This document shows positions 51,509-61,347 of a stretch of DNA of 64,000 bases, piece by piece. The position numbers and the translations under genes were made by a program. The stretch covers positions 3,162,001 to 3,226,000 of the forward strand of contig JAAQVN010000001.1 in assembly GCA_011754535.1 (NCBI GenBank), given 5' to 3'. The notes beneath the pieces were generated by a model. The model did not search any database, was not told where the DNA came from, and saw nothing but the letters and a program-made list of their open reading frames with translations. This DNA comes from Enterobacter asburiae (GTDB taxonomy: Bacteria > Pseudomonadota > Gammaproteobacteria > Enterobacterales > Enterobacteriaceae). Positions within the stretch are counted from its first letter, which is position 1, and the number at the start of each line of letters is the position of its first letter.

Positions 51509-52885
51509 ATGATGACGGATAAAGTCCGTATTGACACCGTAGATGCCCACAAAAGCAACGAAACCTATCTGGCCCGTCAGGCCGAGTTTGAATCTAACGT
51601 CAGGAGTTATCCGCGCAAACTGCCTTTAGCCATCACTAAAGCAGAAGGCGTGTGGATCACCGATGCAGATAATAAAGAATACCTTGACTGTTTAGCAGGC
51701 GCAGGGACCCTTGCGCTTGGCCATAACCATCCTGATGTGCTGAAAAGCATCCAAAATGTCATTACCAGCGGCTTGCCGTTACACACTCTGGATCTGACTA
51801 CGCCTCTGAAAGACGCGTTTTCTGAATACCTGCTCTCTCTGCTGCCAGGTCAGGGCAAAGAGTACTGCCTGCAGTTCACCGGTCCATCCGGTGCCGACGC
51901 CGTTGAAGCGGCGCTGAAGCTGGCGAAAAAAGTAACCGGTCGTAGCGGTATCATCAGCTTCTCTGGTGGTTACCACGGTATGACCCACGGCGCACTGTCC
52001 GTGACCGGCAACCTGTCACCGAAAGAAGCGGTTGACGGTATGATGCCAGAAGTGCAGTTCATGCCTTACCCGCACGAGTACCGTTGCCCGCTGGGTATCG
52101 GTGGTGAAGCGGGCGTGAAAGCGCTGACTTACTACTTCGACAACCTGATTAACGACGTCGAAAGCGGCGTGCGTAAACCTGCTGCGGTGATTCTGGAAGC
52201 CGTTCAGGGTGAAGGCGGCGTGAACCCGGCTCCGGCTGAGTGGCTGCAGCGCATCCGTAAAGTGACTCAGGAACACGGCATTCTGCTGATCCTCGATGAA
52301 GTTCAGGCAGGCTTTGCCCGTACCGGTAAATTCTTCGCCTTCGAACACGCGGGCATCGAGCCAGACATCATCGTGATGTCTAAAGCAGTGGGTGGCGGTC
52401 TGCCGCTGGCCGTGCTCGGTATCAAAAAGCAGTTCGACGCATGGGCGCCAGGTCACCACACCGGTACCTTCCGTGGCAACCAGTTGGCGATGGCAACCGG
52501 TCTGACGACGCTGAAAATCCTGAAAGACCAGAACATCGCAGGCAAAGTGGCTGCACAGGGCGAATGGCTGAAAGGCCAGCTGAAAGAGATGGCGAAACGT
52601 TATCCGGTCATCGGTCACGTGCGCGGTCTGGGCATGATGATCGGTATCGAGATCGTTAAGCCACACGAAGCCGCTGACCACATGGGCTGCTTCCCTGGCG
52701 ACGGCGAGCTGTCTGCGCTAATCCAGAAGAAGTGCTTCGAAGCCGGTCTGATTCTTGAGCGTGGCGGCCGTAACGGTATCGTTCTGCGTCTGCTGCCTTC
52801 TTTGCTGATCAGCGACGAAGAGCTGAAAATCTTCCTGGATAAATTCGAGCAGGCACTGCTTGCTGCGGGCGTTCGCCCGGCGTAA
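51509..52885 (+). CDS. dat: Diaminobutyrate--2-oxoglutarate aminotransferase Dat
   Basis: 458 aa from ATG 51509; the next ATG (51512) has better spacing to GGAG. PLP class-III aminotransferase: [17 protein letters not shown] binds the phosphate, [11 protein letters not shown] is typical, and the catalytic lysine is in [13 protein letters not shown]. It makes L-2,4-diaminobutyrate from aspartate semialdehyde and glutamate, which Ddc turns into 1,3-diaminopropane. The genes are 18 bases apart and co-transcribed. Confidence 0.93.
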   Translation: MMTDKVRIDTVDAHKSNETYLARQAEFESNVRSYPRKLPLAITKAEGVWITDADNKEYLDCLAGAGTLALGHNHPDVLKSIQNVITSGLPLHTLDLTTPLKDAFSEYLLSLLPGQGKEYCLQFTGPSGADAVEAALKLAKKVTGRSGIISFSGGYHGMTHGALSVTGNLSPKEAVDGMMPEVQFMPYPHEYRCPLGIGGEAGVKALTYYFDNLINDVESGVRKPAAVILEAVQGEGGVNPAPAEWLQRIRKVTQEHGILLILDEVQAGFARTGKFFAFEHAGIEPDIIVMSKAVGGGLPLAVLGIKKQFDAWAPGHHTGTFRGNQLAMATGLTTLKILKDQNIAGKVAAQGEWLKGQLKEMAKRYPVIGHVRGLGMMIGIEIVKPHEAADHMGCFPGDGELSALIQKKCFEAGLILERGGRNGIVLRLLPSLLISDEELKIFLDKFEQALLAAGVRPA

Positions 52886-52903
52886 CCGGAGTAGTTGATT
52901 ACG

Positions 52904-54370
52904 ATGTCTGATTCAAACCCAATTTTGTTCTCCTCTGCGCAGAGCATTGAAGCTTACCAGCAGGCGATTGAACAAAGCACTCAGGCTGTGATGCAGTGGC
53001 TGAAACAGCCTGAGATGTACCAGGGCAAAACGGTCGCGGAGCTGCGCGACCGTATTAAGCTGGATTTCAACCCGAAAGGGCTGGGCAACGAAGCGGCGAT
53101 TGAACGCGCCGTTGAGTTCTTCCTGAAAGACAGCTTGTCCGTCCATCACCCGCAGTGTGTGGCGCACCTGCACTGCCCAAGCCTGGTGGTAAGCCAGGCG
53201 GCGGAAGTGCTGATCAACGCCACTAACCAGAGTATGGACTCCTGGGATCAAAGCCCGTCCGCAACCATTATTGAGATCAAACTGATCGAATGGCTGCGTA
53301 CCCGCGTGGGTTATCAGGCTGGCGACGCGGGTGTCTTCACCAGCGGCGGTACCCAGAGCAACCTGATGGGCCTGATGCTGGCCCGCGACGCGTTCTTCGC
53401 ACGTCAGGGTCACTCCGTACAGCAGGACGGCCTGGTGGGCGATCTGCGCAAGATCCGCGTACTGTGCTCCGAAAACGCGCACTTCTCCGTACAGAAAAAC
53501 ATGGCGCTGATGGGTCTGGGCTACCAGTCCGTGGTGCAGGTGAAAACGGATGAATTCTCCCGCATGGATCTGACCGATCTGGCGGCGAAAATCGAGCAGT
53601 GCAACGCGAACGGCGAACAGATTCTGGCGATTGTCGCAACGGCGGGTACCACCGATGCCGGTGCGATCGACCCACTGCGCGCGATCGCTGAACTGGCGGC
53701 GAAGCAGAACATCTGGGTACACGTTGATGCGGCCTGGGGCGGTGCGCTGCTGATGTCTGAGCAGTATCGTCACTATCTGGACGGCATCGAGCTGGTGGAT
53801 TCCGTAACGCTGGACTTCCACAAGCAGTTCTTCCAGACCATCAGCTGCGGCGCGTTCCTGCTGAAAGAAGCGCGTCACTATGAGCTGATGCGCTATCAGG
53901 CGGCATACCTGAACTCCGAGTTCGACGAAGAAGCGGGCGTGCCTAACCTGGTGTCCAAATCCCTGCAGACCACTCGTCGTTTCGACGCGCTGAAGCTGTG
54001 GATGAGTCTGGAAGCGCTGGGTCAGGAGCAATACGCGGCAATCATCGATCACGGCGTGATGCTGGCGCAGCAGGTTGCGGCCTACGTGAAGGAGCAGCCT
54101 GCTCTGGAACTGGTTATGCAGCCTCAGCTGGCAAGCGTGCTGTTCCGCTTCCGCGGACAGGTGCAGACGGACGACGCGGGCATCGCCCTGCTGAACCAGA
54201 AAATTGGTGATGCGCTGCTGGAATCCGGCCGTGCAAACGTTGGTGTGACCGAGCACAACGGCATCACCTGCCTGAAGCTGACCCTGCTGAACCCAACCGT
54301 GACGCTGGAGGATATCAAAATCCTGCTGTCGCTGGTTGAGCGCACCGCGCAGGAAGTTCTGGCTAAGTAA
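52904..54370 (+). CDS. ddc: L-2,4-diaminobutyrate decarboxylase Ddc
   Basis: 488 aa from ATG 52904; a TTG at 52895 is in frame but closer to the GGAG site. Group II PLP decarboxylase. The catalytic lysine is in DFHKQFFQTISCG, and VHVDAAWGG carries the PLP-binding aspartate. It produces 1,3-diaminopropane, a polyamine of Enterobacter, Acinetobacter and others. A terminator follows at 54376. Confidence 0.94.
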   Translation: MSDSNPILFSSAQSIEAYQQAIEQSTQAVMQWLKQPEMYQGKTVAELRDRIKLDFNPKGLGNEAAIERAVEFFLKDSLSVHHPQCVAHLHCPSLVVSQAAEVLINATNQSMDSWDQSPSATIIEIKLIEWLRTRVGYQAGDAGVFTSGGTQSNLMGLMLARDAFFARQGHSVQQDGLVGDLRKIRVLCSENAHFSVQKNMALMGLGYQSVVQVKTDEFSRMDLTDLAAKIEQCNANGEQILAIVATAGTTDAGAIDPLRAIAELAAKQNIWVHVDAAWGGALLMSEQYRHYLDGIELVDSVTLDFHKQFFQTISCGAFLLKEARHYELMRYQAAYLNSEFDEEAGVPNLVSKSLQTTRRFDALKLWMSLEALGQEQYAAIIDHGVMLAQQVAAYVKEQPALELVMQPQLASVLFRFRGQVQTDDAGIALLNQKIGDALLESGRANVGVTEHNGITCLKLTLLNPTVTLEDIKILLSLVERTAQEVLAK

Positions 54371-54375
54371 TACAA

Positions 54376-54402
54376 AACCCCTCTTCCGTCGGGAGAGGGG
54401 TT
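54376..54402 (+). terminator. Terminator of the dat-ddc operon
   Basis: A 9-bp stem AACCCCTCT/AGAGGGGTT with loop TCCGTCGGG, followed by ATCTTTAT. Lies 5 bases after the ddc stop; because scsD converges from the other side, it may work in both directions. Confidence 0.75.
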
Positions 54403-54406
54403 ATCT

Positions 54407-54922
54407 TTATACGCCTGCCCACCACATTCTGATTTTCAATCCCCAGTAGCTCGTCCAGCCCGTTGTGGCGCTGACAACGTTCCCCTTTGACACTATCACC
54501 AGCGTTGGCGTTACGCTCACCTGCCACTGCTGCGACAAGGCGCCGCTTGCATCGTTAATCACCGGCATACTCAGGTTTTTCTTTTCAGCCCAGCGGGCAA
54601 GCTTTGCATTATCACCGGAGCGCATGGCAACGCTCACGACGTTACCGCCCTCTTTTGCCAGCTTATCGACCGCAGGAGTTGTATAGCGACAGATGCTGCA
54701 CCAGGTTGCCCAGATGTAAATCAGCAACGGGCGCTCCTGGCTGAGCGCCGCGATATCGTGAATGTTACCGTCGATGCTCTGCATTGGCGTTGCGCTAAAG
54801 CTGGCGGGTAATGACGGCTTTCGGTATTGATCCACACCCCACATGACCGCCAGCGTAAGCAGAATGAGTATGATCCCTTCCCGCGCCCAGCGGCGCAGGC
54901 GACTCAATTTACGGTTATCCAT
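54407..54922 (-). CDS. scsD: Thioredoxin-like disulfide oxidoreductase ScsD
   Basis: 171 aa with one N-terminal membrane helix (IILILLTLAVMWGV, about 17-31) and a periplasmic thioredoxin domain. The active site is WCSIC in IWATWCSICRY, with cis-proline in VTPTLVI. Family and length match ScsD of the suppressor-of-copper-sensitivity group. The usual scsABC genes are not next to it, so it is an orphan here. Possibly acts on exported proteins under copper or oxidative stress. Confidence 0.8.
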   Translation of the reverse strand: MDNRKLSRLRRWAREGIILILLTLAVMWGVDQYRKPSLPASFSATPMQSIDGNIHDIAALSQERPLLIYIWATWCSICRYTTPAVDKLAKEGGNVVSVAMRSGDNAKLARWAEKKNLSMPVINDASGALSQQWQVSVTPTLVIVSKGNVVSATTGWTSYWGLKIRMWWAGV

Positions 54923-54998
54923 TATGACCTCTCGATTTAACGGAGGTCATCTTAACGGGCTATTCGGCGTCATGCTGTAAAGAAGTGTCGCGTCGCTT

Positions 54999-57176
54999 TT
55001 ATTCCGGAGTGTAGCCGCCGTAGTCGTAATGGCTGTACCCCGAGTGGTAATAGAACGCCGCGGATTTCACAATATCATTGAGAATCGCACCTTCAACCTG
55101 CACGCCCATTTGCTGCAGACGCTTCAGGCAGTTCTCGATCTCTTTGATGCTGGTTTTACCGAAGCGGGCAACCAGCAACGTGGTTGCAGCGGCTCTGGCG
55201 ACGAGTAGCGCATCCGTCACGGCCAGCACCGGTGGCGTGTCGACAATCACGATGTCGTACTCTTTGTCTATTCGCGACATTACCGTCCGGAAACGCTCAT
55301 TCATAAGCAGCTCCACAGGATGCGAAGGTTGTGGTCCACAGGTCAACACGTCAAAACCCCCTTTCTCGAAGCGTTGAATTGCATCCTGCCACTCTACGCT
55401 TCCCCCCAGCACGCTGGACAATCCATGGTGGTTGTTCAGTTTGAAAATATTGTGGACATATCCTTTGCGCATATCCGCATCAATGAACAGCACGCGCTGT
55501 CCGGCCTGAGCCGCAATCGACGCTAGCGAGGTGCTCACCAGGGTCTTTCCGCAATCCTGCGAAGGGCCTGAAACCACAACGATCCGGTTAGCGGCATCCA
55601 TCATGGTGAAATGCAGACTTGTGCGCAGCCCGCGCACCGCCTCGACAAACATATCCGCCGGTCGGTCAACGGGCAGGAAAGGTACGTTTGACGTCCTGTG
55701 CTTCCACTGGGAAGCAAACAGCGTCCTCCTGCGCAAATGCGTTTTTTTCCAAAGCCACACCGAACGAGGGAGCGTAGCCAGAAGAGACATTCCCTGCGCT
55801 TCCAGCGGTTCAGACGAGGTGATGCCCCGTTTAAAGGCAGAGCGAACCAACACAGTCCCTGCCGAGAGCATCAATCCCACCAGCATACCGAGCACAATGA
55901 TAATCACTTTGCGCGGTTTGACTGGGGCAGGCTGCGCTACAGCAGAGTCAATGATCCGCACATTTCCGATGGCACTGGAGCGCGAGATATTCAATTCCTG
56001 CTGGCGCGTCAGCAGCTGCAGGTAGATGGTGCGACCGGACTCAACGTCACGGCTTAAACGCAAAATTTCCTGCTGCGTAGAAGGCATGGATGAGACGCGG
56101 TTATTCAGGCGCGTACGTTCCTGCTCCAGGGTCTGCTTTTTTTCCCGTAAGGCGCGGTAGGTTGGGTGATCCTTTTTGAAAAGCTGAGAAACTTCTGCTT
56201 CGCGGAACGTCAGCTCGTTAAGCTGATTTTCCACATTAACAACCTGATCAAGAACCGTCTTCGCCTCAAGGGATAAATCGACAGAATCGCGTTGCTCTCT
56301 GTAGGCGTTCAGCCGTGCTTCGGCTTCATCCAGTTCGCGGCTGATTTTAGGCAGTTGATCCTGTAAAAACGTCAGGCTACGGGTATCTTTAGCTTCCTGG
56401 CGCGCAATATTCTGGCTGAGATAATTTTCAGCAATGGTGTTAAGCACCGCGGCGATCTTGTCAGGCTCCTCTCCCGTTAGCGTTAAGGCGATCATTCCGC
56501 TCTGCTTCGCCGACTCCGAAACAATGAGCCGACGCTGAAGGGCGTTAATTGCCTCAAGCTTTGTGACGGTTTTGAGGGAAAACTGGGTCCCTGGTGCCGC
56601 GCTGAGGGAGGTGACAAGAAGCGTTACTCCGTCTTTAACCAGCGTTTTCCCGACAATGCCATCAGCCTCCAGCGTTTTTCCTTCGAGGTGATACCGGCCC
56701 TGCTCCTGAACGGTCAGTAAAAGTTCCTGTGGCTTGTCTTCCAGAAGAGGAATAGTCAGCGCGCCAATTGTCAATTCACCCGCTTTACGCCCTCGTTCCA
56801 GCAGCGGTCCAATGACGGGCAGCACGTGCCGTTTGACGCTGTACGTTAGCCCCAGCTTATCAACGGTCTCTCCCAGAATCATCCGCGATTTGAGCAGCAA
56901 GAGTTCGGGTGCAGCATCAGGTGAAAGATCGGTACCAAACTGGCTTAAGCTTTTGAGCAACGAGTTGTCCTGCTTCGCTTCTATCTGCACAAGGGCATCA
57001 GCCTGATAGATCGGTGTGACGCTATATGCATAGATCCCGGCGCATACGGTGAACAGGAGCGTGATGCACGCTATCATTACCCGATGATCAAACATCTCAG
57101 CCAACAGCTGAATGAGATCAATTTCATTATCATGCGGTGTCGCAGCACCAAATTTGTCTGATTTATGAGACGACAT
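54999..57176 (-). CDS. wzc: Tyrosine autokinase Wzc (polysaccharide co-polymerase)
   Basis: 725 aa from ATG 57176 (720 in E. coli Wzc). A first helix (about 32-52), a periplasmic coiled-coil domain, and a second helix (about 430-450) precede the cytoplasmic kinase: Walker A VVSGPSQDCGKTL, Walker A' LFIDADMRKG, Walker B VIVDTPP. The tail FYYHSGYSHYDYGGYTPE has six tyrosines for autophosphorylation. It controls length and export of capsule or exopolysaccharide together with Wza and the phosphatase Wzb. Start overlaps wzb stop (TAATG). Confidence 0.93.
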   Translation of the reverse strand: MSSHKSDKFGAATPHDNEIDLIQLLAEMFDHRVMIACITLLFTVCAGIYAYSVTPIYQADALVQIEAKQDNSLLKSLSQFGTDLSPDAAPELLLLKSRMILGETVDKLGLTYSVKRHVLPVIGPLLERGRKAGELTIGALTIPLLEDKPQELLLTVQEQGRYHLEGKTLEADGIVGKTLVKDGVTLLVTSLSAAPGTQFSLKTVTKLEAINALQRRLIVSESAKQSGMIALTLTGEEPDKIAAVLNTIAENYLSQNIARQEAKDTRSLTFLQDQLPKISRELDEAEARLNAYREQRDSVDLSLEAKTVLDQVVNVENQLNELTFREAEVSQLFKKDHPTYRALREKKQTLEQERTRLNNRVSSMPSTQQEILRLSRDVESGRTIYLQLLTRQQELNISRSSAIGNVRIIDSAVAQPAPVKPRKVIIIVLGMLVGLMLSAGTVLVRSAFKRGITSSEPLEAQGMSLLATLPRSVWLWKKTHLRRRTLFASQWKHRTSNVPFLPVDRPADMFVEAVRGLRTSLHFTMMDAANRIVVVSGPSQDCGKTLVSTSLASIAAQAGQRVLFIDADMRKGYVHNIFKLNNHHGLSSVLGGSVEWQDAIQRFEKGGFDVLTCGPQPSHPVELLMNERFRTVMSRIDKEYDIVIVDTPPVLAVTDALLVARAAATTLLVARFGKTSIKEIENCLKRLQQMGVQVEGAILNDIVKSAAFYYHSGYSHYDYGGYTPE

Positions 57177-57625
57177 TATTGCTTCATTCCTTGTTGACGC
57201 AAACGACGGGCCCATTCCTGGCTGGCTTTTCCTAACTGCTCGAAAACATATTCGAAGGCTTCCCGGCTTTTACGATACGGGTCGGGAATGTCCTTTGTTT
57301 CCAGCCACTGACCAAACAACAGCGATTTCCCCCGATTCTCCGGGGCCACAGAGGCAATAAAACGGAGATGCTCTGGCTCCATCACCAGAATCAAATCGGA
57401 TTTTTGTAACAGATAACGTGTGACCTTACGCGCCACATGACCTTCAAGCGAAACGCCATGACGTAAGGCGACTGCCTTTGCAGCCGCATCCGCCGGGCGT
57501 CCTTCAAGCCCGAAAATGCCTGCCGAGGATATCTGCGTGTTGGGTAACTGCTGACGCAACAGCCGCTCACCAATCGGTGAACGGCAAATATTGCCGGTGC
57601 AAACCACGAGAATTGAATTGAACAT
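57176..57625 (-). CDS. wzb: Low-molecular-weight protein-tyrosine phosphatase Wzb
   Basis: 149 aa from ATG 57625 (147 in E. coli). Catalytic loop VCTGNICRSP (C-x5-R) is near the start, and the general acid aspartate is in DIPDPYRKS. Dephosphorylates Wzc so that the kinase can cycle during polymer export. Overlaps both wza and wzc by TAATG. Confidence 0.94.
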   Translation of the reverse strand: MFNSILVVCTGNICRSPIGERLLRQQLPNTQISSAGIFGLEGRPADAAAKAVALRHGVSLEGHVARKVTRYLLQKSDLILVMEPEHLRFIASVAPENRGKSLLFGQWLETKDIPDPYRKSREAFEYVFEQLGKASQEWARRLRQQGMKQ

Positions 57626-58764
57626 TATTGCGGCCACGACCTGATGTAACGGACGGTTTCGGTCAGGTCATGTACGCCACTGATGGTGGGTACCAACTGG
57701 GTGATCACACGATTCCAGCGCGAAAGCGGTGCCGTCGTGACATAGACAATGTCGTACGGTTCCAGTTGGAATTCTGTACTCAGCACCATGGCTGAGGCAT
57801 CTTCCGCATTGAGCTGATAGATGTTGGCGATTTTATCTTTCTCGCCTTTTCGTGAAACCGGGCGAATAACAAAAATTCCGGTTGCATCGGCCATATTCTG
57901 GTTCAGCCCGCCGGCACTCCCCAGGGCTTCGGCCAGCGTCATGCCGCTACGATCCATCTTAAGCGTGCTCTGCTTAACCACCTCGCCCATCACAAACACT
58001 TTCAGCGCGTCGTTCCGGGGAACAAACAGGATATCGCCCGGATAAAGCAGCTTATTCTGGGTCAAATCGCCATGTTGCATCAGGGCATAAAGTGAAAGCC
58101 GCGAATCCTGGCCATCATGCGTAAGCACGACGTTACGCCAGTCGGCATCCGCAGAAAGGCCGCCAGCGGCGTTGACCGCATCCATCACCGTCAGCGGAAT
58201 ATTGGTTATGGGTTGTTGCCCCGATTTTTCGACCTCTCCGGTGACGTAGGCCTTTTGCGAACGGAAGGCGGCAATGCTGACGTCCACCTGCGGGCTCTCA
58301 ATGACCTTATCCAGCCGCGCGGTGATCTCCTCACGTACCTGCGAAACCGTTTTGCCCGCCACTTTCAGCCTGCCGACGTAAGGATAGAAGAGCGTGCCAT
58401 CAGCGTTAACCCAGTTACCCGAGTCGCTCGCGCTACGGTATTGCCCTGCGGGCGTCGTGAGTTCAGGGTGATCCCAGACGGTGACCGTCAGAATGTCTCC
58501 TGATCCAATGCGGTATTCCCAGTTTTTGATCTGCTCATCCAGATTAGGATTTGCCTGAGATTTCAATACGGCCGGACGCAGTTTTTCAATCAATCCCGGC
58601 GTCAGTGGAAAAATTTCCACGTGCTTATCAAGCTGATAATTGACATCTTCCGCAGCAATGCCTTTTTTCCCGGACAGACTCAAATTCTGTCCGGGGGAAA
58701 ACACACACCCTGTTAATTGACTAACAGTAAGAAATAACAGCGAAAATGCAGTTGTACCTTTCAT
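57625..58764 (-). CDS. wza: Outer-membrane polysaccharide export lipoprotein Wza
   Basis: 379 aa from ATG 58764, the same as E. coli Wza. Signal peptide with lipobox LTGC. Polysaccharide biosynthesis/export domains ([17 protein letters not shown], then [18 protein letters not shown], then [12 protein letters not shown]) form the periplasmic ring, and the C-terminal helix (about 350-379) forms the outer-membrane pore. First gene of wza-wzb-wzc. No glycosyltransferase or flippase gene follows wzc in the window, so the cluster resembles a partial or gfcE-etp-etk-like set. Confidence 0.93.
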   Translation of the reverse strand: MKGTTAFSLLFLTVSQLTGCVFSPGQNLSLSGKKGIAAEDVNYQLDKHVEIFPLTPGLIEKLRPAVLKSQANPNLDEQIKNWEYRIGSGDILTVTVWDHPELTTPAGQYRSASDSGNWVNADGTLFYPYVGRLKVAGKTVSQVREEITARLDKVIESPQVDVSIAAFRSQKAYVTGEVEKSGQQPITNIPLTVMDAVNAAGGLSADADWRNVVLTHDGQDSRLSLYALMQHGDLTQNKLLYPGDILFVPRNDALKVFVMGEVVKQSTLKMDRSGMTLAEALGSAGGLNQNMADATGIFVIRPVSRKGEKDKIANIYQLNAEDASAMVLSTEFQLEPYDIVYVTTAPLSRWNRVITQLVPTISGVHDLTETVRYIRSWPQ

Positions 58765-58929
58765 TATATAAATATTTCTTTTTAACGTTACGTTTATCAT
58801 CAAGCCCGCAAAGAGACTTTATCTAAGTTTATGAAATTTAATTGCTTATTTTTCTACAATATGAAATTCTGGCATTATAAACGTGACAAAACCGCTCTCT
58901 AAAAAAACAAAAGCAATACTCAACCCTGT

Positions 58930-58957
58930 AAAAAAGGGAAGCAAGCCTGCTTCACCC
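58930..58957 (-). terminator. Hairpin plus T-run in the wza leader (possible attenuator)
   Basis: On the minus strand: GAAGCA-GGCT-TGCTTC followed by CC and six Ts. It lies 166 bases upstream of the wza start with no gene upstream on that strand, so it would cut the operon leader if the promoter is further out. No ops element (GGCGGTAG) for RfaH is visible. The rest of 58765-59248 (484 bases, AT-rich) has no gene and must hold the divergent promoters of wza and the RcnB-like gene. Confidence 0.5.
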
Positions 58958-59248
58958 GAAGACAATATTAAATTTTCTTTAGTGGGAAAGCATTCGCATA
59001 GCAGTCCATTCTTGATGTGAAATGTTATTTTCAGAATTTATTAATGAAATAATAAATATTAAAAATACAAGGCGCAGGCAATATTCGCCATAGTGATAAA
59101 CATCATCCAATTCGACTACACAAAACCGTCCACTTTTGTTACATTTTTTTTCAAACATACCCTGCGTTGATACTTAAAATGGACTGTCTGCTCCGCTTTG
59201 CACGACCCGCAGACAAAAAGTATCTGTAACGATATCACTGGAGAAAAA

Positions 59249-59581
59249 ATGGCTAAGCGTAAATTGCTGCTTCTGGGTGTACTACTGTCTCTGGCGGGAT
59301 CCGCATTCTCTGCCCCGCAAACCGCCGCTGCGCCATCTGGCATCAAGGCCTATGAAGAACAAGAGTTCATCGCGGATTTCACGAAGTTCAAAATCGGCGA
59401 TACGGCACCGGCGCAGTATCAAACGCCGGAGTACACCATTAAACAGTACCAGTTGCGTAACCTGCCGGCGCCGGATGCCGGAACCCATTGGACCTATATG
59501 GGTGAGAACTATGTGCTGATCGGCGATGCTGATGGCAAGATCTACAAAGCCTACAATGGAGATATTTTCTATCACCGCTAA
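59249..59581 (+). CDS. RcnB-like periplasmic protein
   Basis: 110 aa from ATG 59249, GGAG upstream. Signal peptide MAKRKLLLLGVLLSLAGSAFS, then a short domain whose C-terminal half (QYQLRNLPAPDAGTHWTYMG to KIYKAYNGDIFYHR) is nearly that of E. coli RcnB (112 aa), a periplasmic protein needed for nickel/cobalt homeostasis. The efflux pump rcnA and regulator rcnR are not in this window. Its end overlaps the next gene by 26 bases. Confidence 0.88.
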   Translation: MAKRKLLLLGVLLSLAGSAFSAPQTAAAPSGIKAYEEQEFIADFTKFKIGDTAPAQYQTPEYTIKQYQLRNLPAPDAGTHWTYMGENYVLIGDADGKIYKAYNGDIFYHR

Positions 59582-60011
59582 CGCAATTTTGATTCGTCCC
59601 TGGCAGGAAAGTGACCGACCTTTCCTGCGCACGCTCTACATCCACGCCCGGCGTGAAGCCTGGCCATGGCTGGACAGTGCAGACTGGCAGCTTGAAGACT
59701 TTGACGCGGCAACCCGTGACGAAGTGATTTGGGTTGCTGTTCAGAACGGGCATCGACTGGGTTTTGCCTCCGTCTGGACGAACGATAATTTCCTGCACAA
59801 CCTGTTTGTCGATCCGCAGTATCAGAGCCTGGGCGTCGGACATGTGTTGCTTGAGCACGTACAGAAGACGTTTACCAGTACGGGTTCGCTTAAGTGTCTG
59901 GTGAAGAATGCGCGGGCGGTTGCATTTTACCAGCGCCACGGCTGGCACATCGAGGCGACGGGGAATTCTCCGGACGGCGAATATTATTTGATGCACTATC
60001 GGCTGAGTTAA
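59556..60011 (+). CDS. GNAT family N-acetyltransferase
   Basis: 151 aa from ATG 59556, which lies within the RcnB-like gene in another frame, so translation is probably coupled. Acetyl-CoA site is LFVDPQYQSLGVGHVLLEHV (about 86-105), and KNARAVAFYQRHGW is the usual C-terminal GNAT segment. Substrate unknown. A repeat lies after the stop. Confidence 0.85.
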   Translation: MEIFSITANAILIRPWQESDRPFLRTLYIHARREAWPWLDSADWQLEDFDAATRDEVIWVAVQNGHRLGFASVWTNDNFLHNLFVDPQYQSLGVGHVLLEHVQKTFTSTGSLKCLVKNARAVAFYQRHGWHIEATGNSPDGEYYLMHYRLS

Positions 60012-60055
60012 CGTCAGGTGGCGCTATGCTTACCTGACCTACACGATCGTAGTTG

Positions 60056-60083
60056 GCCGGGTAAGGCGAAGCCGCCACCCGGC
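60056..60083. repeat. REP (repetitive extragenic palindrome)
   Basis: GCCGGGTAAGGCGAAGCCGCCACCCGGC, here split as GCCGGGT-AAGGCGAAGCCGCC-ACCCGGC, is a classic REP hairpin, 18 bases before the end of the convergent apbC gene. It differs from the CCCTCTCCC family found elsewhere in the window. Confidence 0.8.
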
Positions 60084-60100
60084 ACTAAGGCGCAGAGGCG

Positions 60101-61210
60101 TTACACCGCGCGGAAGGCGATTTCACCCGGGATCACTTCACCCTGCCAGTAGAGCTGCGCCGCAACGCGCCCCGCCAGCTGGCGATACATCTCCGCGAAT
60201 TCGCTGTCCGGACGGCTGACAACCGTCGGTTTCCCGCTGTCCAGATCTTCACGCAAGGAAATATGCAGCGGCATCTGCCCCAGCAGCTGGGTGTGATACT
60301 GTGCCGCCAGTTTTTCCGCCCCACCCGTACCGAAGATAGGTTCGTGGTGTCCGCAGTTACTGCAGATGTGCATGCTCATGTTCTCGACGATGCCGAGCAC
60401 CGGCACTTCCACTTTCTCAAACATCACGATGCCTTTTTTGGCGTCGATCAGTGCGATATCCTGCGGCGTGGTGACCACGACGGCGCCCGTTACCGGAATG
60501 TTCTGCGCCAGCGTCAGCTGTATGTCACCGGTGCCCGGCGGCATGTCCAGCACCAGATAATCCAGATCCGGCCACATCGTTTCCTGCAGCATCTGCAGCA
60601 GCGCTTTGCTGGCCATTGGGCCGCGCCAGACCATAGCGTTGTCGTCGGTCACCAGGTAACCGATGGAGTTAGTCGCCAGACCGTGCGCCACGATCGGTGC
60701 CATATGCGTGCCGTCAGGTGAGGTTGGACGCTGATTTTCCGCACCCAGCATGTTTGGAATAGAAGGACCGTAGATATCGGCATCCAGAATACCGACCTTT
60801 GCCCCTTCCGCCGCCAGCGCGAGCGCGAGGTTTACGGCGGTAGATGATTTACCCACCCCACCCTTACCTGAACTCACGGCGATGATGTTTTTCACCCCGT
60901 TGACGCCCGGCTGATTTTTCACACGCTTCAGCGTGGCGATGCTGTGGCTCAGCTTCCAGTCAATCGCTTTTGCACCGGTAATGCGCAGCAACTCAGCGCT
61001 GGTCTGCTCTTTCAGCGCGTCAAAAGCGCTGGTCCAGACGAACGGCATCTGCAGCTCAACGTGCAATGTATCGTCCAGCCATGCGACGTGGTGTAACGCT
61101 TTCAGCGCAGTGAGGTTATGTTTCAGGGTTGGATGCTGAAAGTTAGCCAGCGTCCCGGCGACCATTGCTCGTAAGGCTTCCGGTGATTTGGCCTGGGATT
61201 GAGAACTCAT
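60101..61210 (-). CDS. apbC: Iron-sulfur cluster carrier ApbC (Mrp)
   Basis: 369 aa, same as E. coli Mrp. An N-terminal DUF59-type domain (about 1-95) precedes the P-loop ATPase with SSGKGGVGKSSTAVNLA (about 113-130) and the cluster-binding CSNCGHHEPIFG near residue 283. It carries Fe-S clusters to apoproteins in the cytosol. Divergent from metG, as in E. coli. Confidence 0.95.
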   Translation of the reverse strand: MSSQSQAKSPEALRAMVAGTLANFQHPTLKHNLTALKALHHVAWLDDTLHVELQMPFVWTSAFDALKEQTSAELLRITGAKAIDWKLSHSIATLKRVKNQPGVNGVKNIIAVSSGKGGVGKSSTAVNLALALAAEGAKVGILDADIYGPSIPNMLGAENQRPTSPDGTHMAPIVAHGLATNSIGYLVTDDNAMVWRGPMASKALLQMLQETMWPDLDYLVLDMPPGTGDIQLTLAQNIPVTGAVVVTTPQDIALIDAKKGIVMFEKVEVPVLGIVENMSMHICSNCGHHEPIFGTGGAEKLAAQYHTQLLGQMPLHISLREDLDSGKPTVVSRPDSEFAEMYRQLAGRVAAQLYWQGEVIPGEIAFRAV

Positions 61211-61347
61211 CCCGACTCCTTTGTTCTTGTGAATAAGACCTTAGGCAAACAAGTTTACCTGAAAGGCCGCGGTTTGTGCTTACTTAATAATGCCCCTTTT
61301 GGTAATATCGAAAACCCTTTTCACAGTTAAAAGAAGTAATGCCTACT

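Noticed and set aside
52913..54256. Long minus-strand open frame opposite ddc (and similar ones opposite metG and trhP)
   Set aside because: These frames come from codon bias of the well-supported genes on the other strand; their translations have no domain features.
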